Below the pieces are notes generated by a model. That model searched no databases. It saw only the letters and a list, made by a program, of their open reading frames with translations, and was not told where the DNA came from. The position numbers and the translations under genes are program-made. 32,686 nucleotides of DNA, taken from positions 1-32,686 of the forward strand of contig JAEUMJ010000034.1 in NCBI GenBank assembly GCA_016792865.1. Reading direction: 5' to 3'. Below, piece after piece: positions 20,551-28,245 of the stretch. Within the stretch, counting starts at the first letter, position 1. Each line of letters begins with the position of its first letter. Source of the DNA: Hyphomicrobiales bacterium (lineage in GTDB: Bacteria > Pseudomonadota > Alphaproteobacteria > Rhizobiales > Aestuariivirgaceae).

Positions 20551-21327
20551 ATGCGCATTCTCGTCGTTGCCGACCTGCACTATTCCTTGCCGCAATATGA
20601 TTGGCTGCTGGCCGAAGCGCCCCGCTACGATCTGGTGGTGATCGCGGGTGATCACGTCGATCTCTCCTCGCCGGTGGACGGCCGGGCACAGATTGTCGTC
20701 ATCTCGAAATACCTCGACCTGTTGCGTGAGCAGACCCGCGTGGTGACTTGCTCCGGCAACCACGATCTCGATAGCCGCGACGGCAACGGCGAGAAGACGG
20801 CGAAGTGGCTGGAAGACCTGAACGCCACCGGGCTTCCCGCCGATGACAGCACGATCTCCATGGACGACACGCTGATCAGCGTGTGCCGCTGGTGGGATGG
20901 CCCGCTGGCGCAGGCGAGGCTCGCCGCGCAATTGTCACGCGATGCCGGGCAGGTGACCGGCAAGTGGTTCTGGGTGCATCACGCGCCATGCTTCGATTCC
21001 CCCACAAGCTGGTCCGGTTCCCGCTCACTCGGTGACAAGGCGGTGCTGGAGTGGATACGCACCCATCAGCCGGACATGGTTTTTTCCGGGCATGTCCATC
21101 AGTCACCCTTCACGCGCAACGGCTCCTGGGTGGATCGCATCGGGAAAACATGGGTTTTCAACGTGGGGCAGTATCTCGGCGTGCCGCCTGCGCACATCGC
21201 CATCAACACCGACGTGAACGAGGCGGTGTGGCTATCCATGGCGGGTATCCAGACGGTGAAGCTCGATGGCGAGGTGAAGCACCCTGTCCATGCCCAGCAA
21301 CGGCCACCGGAATGGATGATGCTATGA
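20551..21327 (+). CDS. Calcineurin-like metallophosphoesterase
   Basis: The 258 residues carry the metal-binding motifs of the calcineurin-like superfamily in order: DLH (residues 8-10), GDH (about 39-41, where GDL/GDI is more common), GNHDLDS (about 69-75), HHAP (about 145-148) and GHVHQSPF (about 183-190). Substrates in the family range from cyclic nucleotides to nucleotides, lipids and phosphoproteins, and are not predictable here. Start ATG 20551 is preferred because homology begins at MRILVVADLH; an upstream in-frame GTG/TTG region lacks conservation. It lies 126 bases after the permease gene, possibly in the same transcript. Its 3' end overlaps the convergent cyclic-nucleotide-binding gene by six bases. 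Confidence 0.88.
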   Translation: MRILVVADLHYSLPQYDWLLAEAPRYDLVVIAGDHVDLSSPVDGRAQIVVISKYLDLLREQTRVVTCSGNHDLDSRDGNGEKTAKWLEDLNATGLPADDSTISMDDTLISVCRWWDGPLAQARLAAQLSRDAGQVTGKWFWVHHAPCFDSPTSWSGSRSLGDKAVLEWIRTHQPDMVFSGHVHQSPFTRNGSWVDRIGKTWVFNVGQYLGVPPAHIAINTDVNEAVWLSMAGIQTVKLDGEVKHPVHAQQRPPEWMML

Positions 21328-21804
21328 ACCATCCGGTTCCCGGTCGGAGCCGGGGTCATAGGCCCGCGCGGGCTGCGTGACGAGGCTCGCCAGCACGTCG
21401 CTCACCATGGCGAGGTGTGAACCGGAACCCGCATATTGCTGCTTGAGATCGGCGAGATAGGTGGTGGCCGTGTTCAGGCGTTGTGCCAGGAGGGCCGCAA
21501 TCTCGAAGGTGATTTCCGGGTCCGAGCGCATGAAGGCAGCCGCGTCGTCATAGACAAAGACATCGCAGTCGGTCACGGCACGCACGGTGGCGGTATGCGC
21601 GGTGTTGAGCAGGATGGACATTTCCCCGAACACGGCTCCGGCATCGCTGATGAGCGCCACGCGGGTGGGGCCGCGCAGGATCTCGACGGTGCCCGACGCC
21701 AGCACGAAAAGCTTGCCCGTTTTCTGCCGCTCGGTGAGCAACACCTCGCCCGCGCCGTATTGACGCCTCAGCGTGGCGTCGCATTTCGAAAGGATCGAAC
21801 CCAT
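21322..21804 (-). CDS. Cyclic nucleotide-binding domain protein (Crp-like sensor domain only)
   Basis: The 160-residue protein is essentially one cNMP-binding (Crp/Fnr N-terminal type) domain: YGAGEVLLTERQKTGKLFVLASG near residues 16-38 and the phosphate-binding-cassette region FGEMSILLNTAHTATVRA at 59-76. It has no helix-turn-helix. The arginine that normally holds the cyclic phosphate is replaced by H70, so nucleotide binding is doubtful. A coiled C-terminal part, AALLAQRLNTATTYLADL, may mediate dimerisation. ATG 21804 is chosen; an in-frame start at 21882 would add 26 low-complexity residues. It converges with the phosphoesterase gene. Confidence 0.82.
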   Translation of the reverse strand: MGSILSKCDATLRRQYGAGEVLLTERQKTGKLFVLASGTVEILRGPTRVALISDAGAVFGEMSILLNTAHTATVRAVTDCDVFVYDDAAAFMRSDPEITFEIAALLAQRLNTATTYLADLKQQYAGSGSHLAMVSDVLASLVTQPARAYDPGSDREPDGS

Positions 21805-21901
21805 TCCAGCCTGTTTCCTGTTGAACCCGTTTGGGTTACGCAAGAACCACGCCAGTCCGGGGCATCGGGGCACCAGGGGCACCGGGGGCGCCGGAGCAGG
21901 A

Positions 21902-21925
21902 CAGGAGGACGAAAGCGTCCCCCTG
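21902..21925 (-). terminator. Stem-loop after gfa
   Basis: CAGGAGGACG (21902-21911) pairs with CGTCCCCCTG (21916-21925), ten positions with one mismatch, around a 4-base loop. It lies 23 bases downstream of the gfa stop on the - strand. No strong T-run follows, so termination is likely but not certain. The adjacent GAGGC-CAG-GCCTC hairpin may add to it. Confidence 0.4.
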
Positions 21926-21947
21926 CCGGATCAGGAGGCCAGGCCTC

Positions 21948-22619
21948 TCAGGTTTCGCGGTAAGCGCCCGATTTCTTCGCCGCGTCGGTGGCGAGGTAAT
22001 CCATCAGGGCGGGAGAGAGGCAGTCGTAGGGCTCAAGGCCGAGCTGCTTCAGGCGCTTGCGGATGGCGGGCATCCGTGAGGGCGGAACCCCGCTTTCAAT
22101 CACCGACGAGACGAATGCAGCGAAGCCCGGCGGCGACCAGCCCTTCTCCTTCGAGAGTTCGGTATGGATGAAGGTGAGCCCCTGGAAAGGATGTCCCGCC
22201 CGTTCCACCGGCCCGTAGAGATGGGCGCCGCAGCCGGTGCAGGCATGGCGCTGGATCAGGGCGCCGGGGTCAACCACCTTCAGCTTGCTTTCGTTTTCGG
22301 TGACCACAACCTTGTCGCTTGGGACGACGGCGACGAGGGAGAAAATGGCCCCTTCCGGCTTCCAGCACTTGGTGCAGCCGCAGGCGTGATTGTGCATGCT
22401 TTGGGACGAGATTTCCAGCACGACGGGGTCGGTGGCGCAGTTGCAGGTGAGCCTGCCACCCGCAAAGCCCTTCTTGCCCGCCTTGGCGAAACCCTTGTCG
22501 ATGCCGGGATGAAGCGCAATCGCCGGTGCGGTCTTCTTCGGGGATGCCTTTCGTGCCGCCTTGGCGGCGGGCTTCCTTGACGTCTTTGCCTTCGTTGCCT
22601 TCCTTGCCTTGCGTGCCAT
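21948..22619 (-). CDS. gfa: S-(hydroxymethyl)glutathione synthase (formaldehyde-activating) with basic N-terminal tail
   Basis: Gfa speeds the joining of formaldehyde and glutathione to S-hydroxymethylglutathione, the substrate of the adjacent AdhC. The 223 residues contain the Gfa zinc cysteines in LTCNCAT (about 58-64), CGCTKCW (about 80-86) and [13 protein letters not shown] (about 125-137), and the typical end [21 protein letters not shown]. The normal enzyme is about 190 residues. Here some 33 residues of Lys/Ala/Arg-rich sequence ([20 protein letters not shown] and on) precede the conserved ALHPGIDKG. That tail resembles histone H1-like or ribosomal extensions. The ATG at 22619 has AAGGAGG seven bases upstream, so the tail is probably translated. 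The gene lies 34 bases after adhC. Confidence 0.92.
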   Translation of the reverse strand: MARKARKATKAKTSRKPAAKAARKASPKKTAPAIALHPGIDKGFAKAGKKGFAGGRLTCNCATDPVVLEISSQSMHNHACGCTKCWKPEGAIFSLVAVVPSDKVVVTENESKLKVVDPGALIQRHACTGCGAHLYGPVERAGHPFQGLTFIHTELSKEKGWSPPGFAAFVSSVIESGVPPSRMPAIRKRLKQLGLEPYDCLSPALMDYLATDAAKKSGAYRET

Positions 22620-22653
22620 GGGTTCCTCCTTGGGTTAACCGGCTTCTCGCATG

Positions 22654-23781
22654 TCAGAAGATGACGACACTCCTGATCGACTTGCCCTCATGCATCAGGT
22701 CGAATGCCGTGTTGATGTCCTCAAGCGGCATGGTGTGCGTGATCATGGGATCGATCTGGATCTTGCCGTCCATGTACCAGTCCACGATCCGGGGAACATC
22801 GGTGCGGCCGCGTGCGCCGCCGAAGGCCGTGCCTTTCCAGGTGCGTCCGGTGACAAGCTGGAAGGGGCGGGTCGAGATCTCCTGGCCCGCGCCCGCAACG
22901 CCGATGATGATCGACTGGCCCCAGCCACGGTGGGCGCATTCCAGGGCCTGGCGCATGACCTTCACATTGCCGGTGCAGTCGAAGGTGTAGTCCGCACCGC
23001 CGATCTGGTCGGCGCCGCGCTTCGTCATGTTGACGATATGCGGGACAATGTCGCCGTCGATCTCCCTGGGATTGACGAAGTGGGTCATGCCGAAGCGCTC
23101 GCCCCATTCCTTCTTGCCGTTGTTCACATCGACGCCGATGATCATGTCGGCGCCTGCAAGCTTCAGGCCCTGGATGACATTGAGGCCGATGCCGCCGAGA
23201 CCGAAGACGACGCCCGTGGCTCCTGCTTCCACCTTGGCCGTATTGATCACGGCGCCGATGCCGGTGGTGACGCCGCAACCGATGTAGCAGATCTTGTCGA
23301 AGGGGGCGGTGGGGTTCACCTTCGCCACGGCGATTTCGGGCAGCACCGTGTAGTTCGAAAAGGTGGAACAGCCCATGTAGTGATGGATCTTCTGTCCCTT
23401 GTAGGAGAAGCGCGACGTGCCGTCCGGCATCAGGCCCTGTCCCTGGGTGGCGCGAATGGCGGTGCAGAGATTGGTCTTGCGGGAAAGGCACGAGGGGCAC
23501 TGGCGGCATTCAGGGGTATAGAGCGGGATGACGTGGTCACCCTTCTTCACCGAGGTGACGCCGGGGCCGATATCGGCAACGACGCCAGCCCCTTCGTGGC
23601 CGAGAATGGCCGGGAAGAGACCCTCCGGGTCAGCGCCCGACAGGGTGAACTCGTCGGTGTGGCAGATGCCGGTGGCCTTGACTTCCACCAGGACTTCGCC
23701 TGCCTTCGGGCCTTCCAGATCGACGTCGACAATCTCAAGGGGTTTGCCGGCGGCAAAGGCCACGGCAGCACGCGTCTTCAT
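22654..23781 (-). CDS. adhC: S-(hydroxymethyl)glutathione dehydrogenase (class III alcohol dehydrogenase)
   Basis: This NAD-dependent zinc enzyme oxidises S-hydroxymethylglutathione to S-formylglutathione in formaldehyde detoxification or C1 oxidation; the family also reduces S-nitrosoglutathione. The 375 residues show the catalytic zinc region [19 protein letters not shown] (near 36-54), GHEGAGVV, structural zinc cysteines in [16 protein letters not shown], the nucleotide site [12 protein letters not shown] and the class III signature [20 protein letters not shown] 23781 is chosen over the adjacent TTG 23784; GGGAGGAAA lies upstream. It is likely co-transcribed with gfa. The next enzyme, S-formylglutathione hydrolase, is not in the window. 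Confidence 0.96.
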   Translation of the reverse strand: MKTRAAVAFAAGKPLEIVDVDLEGPKAGEVLVEVKATGICHTDEFTLSGADPEGLFPAILGHEGAGVVADIGPGVTSVKKGDHVIPLYTPECRQCPSCLSRKTNLCTAIRATQGQGLMPDGTSRFSYKGQKIHHYMGCSTFSNYTVLPEIAVAKVNPTAPFDKICYIGCGVTTGIGAVINTAKVEAGATGVVFGLGGIGLNVIQGLKLAGADMIIGVDVNNGKKEWGERFGMTHFVNPREIDGDIVPHIVNMTKRGADQIGGADYTFDCTGNVKVMRQALECAHRGWGQSIIIGVAGAGQEISTRPFQLVTGRTWKGTAFGGARGRTDVPRIVDWYMDGKIQIDPMITHTMPLEDINTAFDLMHEGKSIRSVVIF

Positions 23782-23872
23782 CAATTTCCTCCCGCGTCAT
23801 TTTCTTTGGTGCGAGACTATTTCATATGTGCGTAAAACTGTCCATGAGGCACAGGCAGCAAGACGAGATGCG

Positions 23873-23892
23873 AAGCCGTATCCTGACGGCTT
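23873..23892. other. Stem-loop in the adhC/modE divergent region
   Basis: AAGCCGT (23873-23879) and ACGGCTT (23886-23892) make a 7-bp perfect stem with a 6-base loop, 14 bases ahead of the ribosome site of the ModE-like gene. It could be a leader hairpin or an operator. No known family box was recognised. Confidence 0.35.
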
Positions 23893-23920
23893 GGCGCACC
23901 GCACGAAGGAGGCATGATCG

Positions 23921-24289
23921 GTGGGGGAAAGAAGCATGGCACGGCTCAGCATCCGCATCGATTTCGGACCGGACCAGAGGATCGGGCCGGGAAAAATCCA
24001 GTTGCTGGAACACATCGCGGCCCTGGGCTCGATTGCGGCAGGTGGGAGGGCCCTCGGCATGTCCTATCGCCGGGCCTGGGAACTGATCGACGAGCTGAAC
24101 GGCATCTTTGGCAAGCCGGTGGTCACGCCGAAATCGGGCGGCAAGCAGGGCGGTGGCGCGGCCCTCACGCCGCTGGGGCTGGCGCTGATCTCGCGTTATC
24201 GTGCCATCGAGCTGGCGGCGTCCGGTGCCGCCTCGGCCCAGATGGAAGCGTTGCGGCAGGAGGTTGCCTCGGCCAAGGCCAGAGACTGA
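23921..24289 (+). CDS. modE: ModE-like LysR-type winged-helix regulator, DNA-binding domain only
   Basis: The 122 residues match the N-terminal DNA-binding half of ModE, the molybdate-responsive repressor of modABC. LLEHIAALGSIAAGGRALGMSYRRAWELIDELN (helix-turn-helix, read here as residues 25-57) and the wing VVTPKSGGKQGGGAALTPLG are visible. The two molybdate-binding MOP domains of E. coli ModE are absent; such short ModE-like proteins are common. GTG 23921 is preferred because AGGAGG ends 8 bases before it; ATG 23936 is the alternative and gives 117 residues. The gene converges on modC, four bases apart. It probably acts on the dyad in front of modA, but how a single-domain form senses molybdate is unclear. 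Confidence 0.86.
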   Translation: MGERSMARLSIRIDFGPDQRIGPGKIQLLEHIAALGSIAAGGRALGMSYRRAWELIDELNGIFGKPVVTPKSGGKQGGGAALTPLGLALISRYRAIELAASGAASAQMEALRQEVASAKARD

Positions 24290-24293
24290 CGTC

Positions 24294-25376
24294 TCATCGT
24301 CCGGGGGGCCTGACCTGCATGGTCTTCACCACGGCGAACACGGGCTTGCCCGGCGCAATTCCGAGGCGGCTTGCCGAGAAGCGGGTGATGCGGGAGGAGA
24401 GGAAACAGCTGCCGGTCCTGATCCGCACCTCAAGAGCGGCTCCCGGCAATTCGGTGATGGCCGTCACCTCGCCTTCGAAGATGTTGAGGGCGCTGATCTC
24501 CTGCGGGCGCGTGGTGGCAAGCATCACGTCGGCGGCGCGGATATGCACGCGGCATTGCCCGCCCGGTGTAGCGAGGCGGCCCGCAACCCGCACATCGCCT
24601 GCCGGTGAGGCGAGGGTGGTCAGTTCGTTTGCCGCATCGAAATCCTTGAAGCGGGCATCGAGCAGCACGCCCGCGTCCTGGGCAAGCTCATCTCCCGCCT
24701 GGGCAAGTTGCGGCAGGACATCGCGCACAGACCCGGCCCCGGCCACCCGGCCCTTCGCCATCAGAACGACATCCGTGGCGAGGCGAGCCACTTCGCTGAG
24801 AGTGTGGCTCACGTAAACGATGGGTACCTTCACTTCATCGCGGAGGCGTTCGACATAGGGCAGGATTTCCAGTTTCCGCGCTTCGTCGAGCGAGGCCAGC
24901 GGCTCGTCCATCAGCAGGAGCCGGGGCGATTGCAGCAGGGCGCGGCCAATGGCGACGCGCTGCTTCTCGCCGCCCGAAAGATGGGCGGGCTTGCGATCGA
25001 GAAGCGGAGAAAGCCCCAGTAGGGCAACGACCGATGCTTCATCGGCATAGCGTTCGGCGGGTGCCGTGAACCATCGCCCGTAACGCAGGTTCTGCTTCAC
25101 GGTGAGGTGCGGCAGCAGGCGTGAGTCCTGGAACACATAGCCCACGCGGCGGCAATGGGGCGGCAACCATGTTCCGGCGCCGTCATCGGCGAAGGTGGTG
25201 CCGTCAAGCGTGATGGTGGCCCTGTCAGGGCGCAGCAACCCGGCAATCGCATTGATGACCGATGTCTTGCCGCACCCCGACGGACCGAACAGGGCGGTGA
25301 GGCGGCCACTTCCCTGGAAGGCCACCTCCAGGGTCAGGTCGGCAAAACGGTGCTTCAGGGAAACGGACAGCGTCAT
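24294..25376 (-). CDS. modC: Molybdate ABC transporter ATP-binding protein
   Basis: ModC drives molybdate import through ModB. The 360 residues have Walker A GPSGCGKTS (31-39), the signature LSGGEKQRVAIGRAL, Walker B LLLMDEPLASLD and the switch histidine in YVSHTLSEV. A C-terminal MOP/TOBE domain occupies about residues 290-355 (SALNIFEGEVTAI), as expected for ModC. The ATG at 25376 overlaps the modB stop (ATGA). Confidence 0.95.
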   Translation of the reverse strand: MTLSVSLKHRFADLTLEVAFQGSGRLTALFGPSGCGKTSVINAIAGLLRPDRATITLDGTTFADDGAGTWLPPHCRRVGYVFQDSRLLPHLTVKQNLRYGRWFTAPAERYADEASVVALLGLSPLLDRKPAHLSGGEKQRVAIGRALLQSPRLLLMDEPLASLDEARKLEILPYVERLRDEVKVPIVYVSHTLSEVARLATDVVLMAKGRVAGAGSVRDVLPQLAQAGDELAQDAGVLLDARFKDFDAANELTTLASPAGDVRVAGRLATPGGQCRVHIRAADVMLATTRPQEISALNIFEGEVTAITELPGAALEVRIRTGSCFLSSRITRFSASRLGIAPGKPVFAVVKTMQVRPPGR

Positions 25377-26071
25377 TGCGCAACCCGTGTGCCGACGCGG
25401 CGGGCGAAGAACTCGGAGACCAGCAAGGCACCGAGCGAGATCACCACCGAGACAGCGGTGAGGCGCAAGGCATGGGCGTCGCCGCCGGGAACCTGCGTAT
25501 AGGTATAGATGGCCGAGGGCAGGGTCTGCGTCTCGCCGGGAATGTTGGACACGAAGGTGATGGTGGCGCCGAACTCGCCCATGGCCTTGGCAAAGCAGAG
25601 GATCATTCCGGCGATGATGCCGGGCAGGATCAGCGGCAGGGTCACGGTTGCGAAAACCCAGGAAGGACTGGCGCCCATGGTGGCTGCGGCATCCTCAAGC
25701 TTGCGGTCCACCGCTTCGATGGAAAGCCGGATGGCCCTGACCATCAGGGGAAAGCCCATGACGGCACAGGCGAGAGCCGCGCCCGTCCAGCGAAAGGAAA
25801 AGACAAGGCCGAAGTTCTCGGCAAGGAAACTGCCGACGGGGCCTCGCCTTCCAAAGGTGAGAAGCAGCACATAGCCGGTGACCACCGGCGGCAGAACCAG
25901 AGGCAGGTGCACCAATCCGTTGAGCAGCGACTTGCCCCAGAACTCCTTGCGGGCCAGCACCATGGCGATGGCGATTCCCGGCGGCAGGCTGGCAACCATG
26001 GCGACGCCGGCGACTTTCAGGCTGAGCCGGACGGCATCCCATTCCTCCGGGCTGAGCGAGAACCACGCCAT
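25373..26071 (-). CDS. modB: Molybdate ABC transporter permease
   Basis: ModB is the membrane channel for molybdate. The 232 residues have about five helices and family blocks LPLVLPPVVTGYVLL near residues 49-63, FSFRWTGAALACAVMGFPLMVR near 85-106 and FAKAMGEFGATITFVSNIPGETQT near 164-187; the EAA-type loop is LEDAAATMGASPSWVFATVTLPL. ATG 26071 lies two bases after the modA stop; a TTG two codons upstream (26077) would overlap that stop and cannot be excluded. Confidence 0.94.
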   Translation of the reverse strand: MAWFSLSPEEWDAVRLSLKVAGVAMVASLPPGIAIAMVLARKEFWGKSLLNGLVHLPLVLPPVVTGYVLLLTFGRRGPVGSFLAENFGLVFSFRWTGAALACAVMGFPLMVRAIRLSIEAVDRKLEDAAATMGASPSWVFATVTLPLILPGIIAGMILCFAKAMGEFGATITFVSNIPGETQTLPSAIYTYTQVPGGDAHALRLTAVSVVISLGALLVSEFFARRVGTRVAQ

Positions 26072-26073
26072 CG

Positions 26074-26871
26074 TCAATCCGTGGCGGGCAGGAGGGGCGT
26101 GAAGCCCTGTTCCGCGAAAATCGCCCGGGCTTTCGCGCCCTGCAGATAGGCGATGAATTCCCTGGCGTCGGCGTTGGCGGAAGACGCCACCAGTCCCACG
26201 GGATAGACGATCTCCGGATGTGACGCAGCGGGGAAGGTATCAACCACCTTCACGCCCTTTTCGGCCCTGGCGTCGGTCGCATAGACAATGCCGGCCGCTG
26301 CCTCACCCGTGGCAACAAGCTTCAGTGCGGCGCGCACATTCTCGGCCATGGCAACCTTTCCCTCGACTGAAGGCCAGACGCCCAGAGATTCAAGCGCGGC
26401 CTTGCCATATTTTCCCGCTGGTACCGCCTTCACGTCGCCCATGGCAAGCTTTCCATCGCCGATCAGTCCTGCCAGATCGAAGTTCGCGGCAATGCTGGCC
26501 TGTACGGCGGACTCTGCAGGAGCCACCAGCACGAGCTGGTTGCCGAGCAGCCTGATCACCGATCCATCGGCAATGAGTTTTTCCTCGGATAGCCGGTTCA
26601 TCCAGTCCATGTCGGCAGAGATGAAGATGTCGGCAGGAGCACCCTCCTGGATCTGCTTTGCAAGGGCGGAACTTGCAGCATAGGACACTGCTGTTTCCTT
26701 GCCGGTGTCGGCGGCCCAGCTTGCGCTCACCGCATCAAGGGCGTTCTTCAGGCTGGCTGCTGCAAATACCGTGACCTTGCCGGCGGCATGGCTGTGGTTG
26801 CTGGCCATGAGCATGATGACGCTCGCGGCGGCAAGGCCCATGATCCGGGACATCAATGTTCGTCTTTGCAT
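26074..26871 (-). CDS. modA: Molybdate ABC transporter substrate-binding protein
   Basis: ModA is the periplasmic receptor for molybdate and tungstate. The 265 residues start with a Sec signal peptide (hydrophobic MGLAAASVIMLMA, likely cleavage after HAA at about residue 30). The mature part has VTVFAAASLKNALDAV, where the early serine contacts the oxyanion, then SYAASSALAKQIQEGAPADIFISAD and PAGKYGKAALE, all typical. ATG 26871 is used; ATG 26853 would leave a shorter signal. It leads modABC and is preceded by a Mo-box-like dyad. Confidence 0.95.
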   Translation of the reverse strand: MQRRTLMSRIMGLAAASVIMLMASNHSHAAGKVTVFAAASLKNALDAVSASWAADTGKETAVSYAASSALAKQIQEGAPADIFISADMDWMNRLSEEKLIADGSVIRLLGNQLVLVAPAESAVQASIAANFDLAGLIGDGKLAMGDVKAVPAGKYGKAALESLGVWPSVEGKVAMAENVRAALKLVATGEAAAGIVYATDARAEKGVKVVDTFPAASHPEIVYPVGLVASSANADAREFIAYLQGAKARAIFAEQGFTPLLPATD

Positions 26872-26895
26872 GCTGGCAATCCTGTTGCGCTGAGT

Positions 26896-26919
26896 CGTTA
26901 TTGTCTTTTAACTATAACC
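26896..26919 (-). promoter_or_regulatory. Putative ModE-binding box (Mo-box) in front of modA
   Basis: The dyad CGTTAT-N12-ATAACC has 5-bp perfect arms (GTTAT 26897-26901, ATAAC 26914-26918). The E. coli modA operator, as I recall it, has CGTTAT-N12-ATAACG, the same arms and spacing. It lies 25 bases before the modA start, and a TATAGT hexamer overlaps it on the - strand, so a bound ModE would block transcription. A ModE-like gene ends the same locus. Confidence 0.75.
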
Positions 26920-26961
26920 CTTCTGATTGCAAGACCCTGCCCGCTTGACGCTTCCGGCGCG

Positions 26962-26979
26962 GCAGTGCGAATTCACTGC
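26962..26979. promoter_or_regulatory. GCAGTG-N6-CACTGC inverted repeat before the Gfo/Idh gene
   Basis: A perfect dyad with 6-bp arms sits directly ahead of the ribosome site AAAGGGAG and 15 bases from the ATG at 26995. It could be an operator or a leader hairpin; no regulator gene for it is apparent. Confidence 0.35.
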
Positions 26980-26994
26980 AAAAGGGAGACGTGC

Positions 26995-28002
26995 ATGACT
27001 GTCCGGATTGGCCTCATCGGTTGCGGCGTGATGGGAACGGACCATGCCATGATCATCGGGCAGCAATTGCATGGGGCGGAGCTGGCGATGGTCTGCGACG
27101 CCGATGCGGGTCGCGCACGGGTGGCTGCGGAACAGGCCGGATGCGCCAGGATCGAGGGCGATCCCCTCGCGGTCATCAATGCCCCATCGGTCGATGCGGT
27201 GCTGATTGCCAGCCCGGACCAGACTCATGGGCCGCTGACGCTGGCCTGCCTCGCCGCCGGAAAGCCGGTGCTGTGTGAAAAGCCGCTCTCGCAGGCCGCA
27301 AGTGAATGTGAAGCCATCGTCGAAAGCGAAGTGAAGCGTGGCAAGCGGCTGGTGCAGGTGGGCTTCATGCGCCGCTTCGACCCGTCCTATGTCGAGATGC
27401 GGCAGGCCGTTCTCGCGGGCACCATCGGCAGGCCCCTGATGCTGCATTGTTTCCATCGCAATGTCGCGGCTCCCGACTGGTTCACCGGGCAAATGGCAAT
27501 CACCAACTCCGCCCCGCATGAGTTCGATATTGCAAGATTTCTTCTGGGCGGAGAGCTGGTCGCGGTGACTGCATTCCAGCCCGCCCTCCGGCGCGAGAAG
27601 GGCGGCGTGGCTCCGGTGTTCATGGTCTGCGAAACTGCGGCGGGCCAGCTTGTCAACATCGAGATCAACAACAATGCCGGCTATGGCTACGACGTGCGCG
27701 GCGAAATCGTGGGAGAGCGGGGAGCCGTGTCGATGGCGGCGCCGGCCGGCAGCACCCTCGACCTGCACCTCTCCCACAGTGTCGCCTATGCCGCCGATTG
27801 GCGGCCACGCTTTGCCGAAGCCTACCGCCGACAGAACCAGGCCTGGGTCAACGGCATTGCCAGCGGCACGTCAGCAGGTTCAAGTGCGTGGGATGGCTTG
27901 TGCGCAACCCTCGTTGCGGAAGCGGCGGTGCAATCCTTGCAGACAGGGCAACGCACCCCGATCAGGATCCCGGTGCGGCCGGGTCTTTACGATCACTCGT
28001 AG
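26995..28002 (+). CDS. Gfo/Idh/MocA family oxidoreductase, inositol 2-dehydrogenase-like
   Basis: The 335 residues form an NAD(P)-dependent sugar or cyclitol dehydrogenase. The Rossmann motif GLIGCGVMG is at residues 6-14, the family EKP motif in LCEKPLS near 95-101, and the C-terminal domain holds FMRRFDPSYVEMRQAV and the HEFDIARFLLGGE stretch that carries the catalytic Asp/His. It resembles IolG (myo-inositol 2-dehydrogenase), but no other iol gene is nearby, so substrate is open. ATG 26995 has AAAGGGAG upstream and starts the homology. It is divergent from modA and its 3' end overlaps a small convergent gene by 10 bases. Confidence 0.9.
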   Translation: MTVRIGLIGCGVMGTDHAMIIGQQLHGAELAMVCDADAGRARVAAEQAGCARIEGDPLAVINAPSVDAVLIASPDQTHGPLTLACLAAGKPVLCEKPLSQAASECEAIVESEVKRGKRLVQVGFMRRFDPSYVEMRQAVLAGTIGRPLMLHCFHRNVAAPDWFTGQMAITNSAPHEFDIARFLLGGELVAVTAFQPALRREKGGVAPVFMVCETAAGQLVNIEINNNAGYGYDVRGEIVGERGAVSMAAPAGSTLDLHLSHSVAYAADWRPRFAEAYRRQNQAWVNGIASGTSAGSSAWDGLCATLVAEAAVQSLQTGQRTPIRIPVRPGLYDHS

Positions 28003-28196
28003 GCGAAGAACGTGGCGATCATGAAATAGGCGGCAAGAAGCGCCAGCAGGCTGATGAGGAGAACCCAGCGGACATTGTGCCCGGTGACACCCTGACGGGT
28101 GCGGTTGACCGGGTCGGCTTTTTCCTGTCTTGCCTGCTCGCGATTTTCGGTAGGGGTTTCGTTGTTCCCGTCCGTCATGTGCGCCACCTCCGTCAT
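27993..28196 (-). CDS. Small single-helix membrane protein
   Basis: This 67-residue protein has a polar, charged N-terminal half and one C-terminal transmembrane helix, VRWVLLISLLALLAAYFMIATFF (about residues 42-64). It has no enzyme motif. The frame is open far upstream, but ATG 28196 has an excellent ribosome site (AAGGGAGGA, five bases away), so this short form is chosen. Similar tail-anchored small proteins with a GHNVR-type lead-in occur in Hyphomicrobiales, of unknown role. A GGAAC-type promoter lies just upstream, divergent from ku, which suggests expression under general stress. The function is not known. Confidence 0.75.
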   Translation of the reverse strand: MTEVAHMTDGNNETPTENREQARQEKADPVNRTRQGVTGHNVRWVLLISLLALLAAYFMIATFFAYE

Positions 28197-28212
28197 GTCT
28201 CCTCCCTTCCTG

Positions 28213-28238
28213 AATGGCGGCGCGACCCCGAAGGTTCC
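28213..28238 (-). promoter_or_regulatory. Putative EcfG-type (general stress) promoter, leftward
   Basis: On the - strand, GGAAC (28238-28234) is followed after 19 bases by TT (28214-28213), fitting the GGAAC-N18/19-TT pattern of RpoE2/EcfG promoters in Hyphomicrobiales. It would start transcription only about 10 bases before the small membrane protein, just enough to keep its ribosome site. The -10 reads CATT rather than CGTT. Confidence 0.5.
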
Positions 28239-28245
28239 GGAACCT
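28232..28245. repeat. 14-bp perfect palindrome AGGTTCCGGAACCT
   Basis: A perfect 14-base palindrome sits in the middle of the divergent region between the small membrane protein gene and ku. Each half contains GGAAC in opposite directions and serves as the -35 element of the two proposed promoters. Confidence 0.85.

Noticed and set aside
22651-23835. Open frame of about 394 codons on the + strand across adhC
   Set aside because: The - strand encodes an unmistakable class III alcohol dehydrogenase; the + frame is its shadow.
23914-24816. ATG at 23914 next to AAGGAGG, opening a 300-codon frame over modE and modC
   Set aside because: Only one base separates the ribosome site from this ATG, while the GTG at 23921 is at ideal distance and opens the ModE-like frame. 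The 23914 frame has low-complexity, Arg/Ala-rich shadow composition.
26945-26973. TTGACG-N17-CGAATT as a sigma-70 promoter for the Gfo/Idh gene
   Set aside because: The -35 is good but the -10 is poor and overlaps the GCAGTG/CACTGC dyad, so I do not list it as a promoter.
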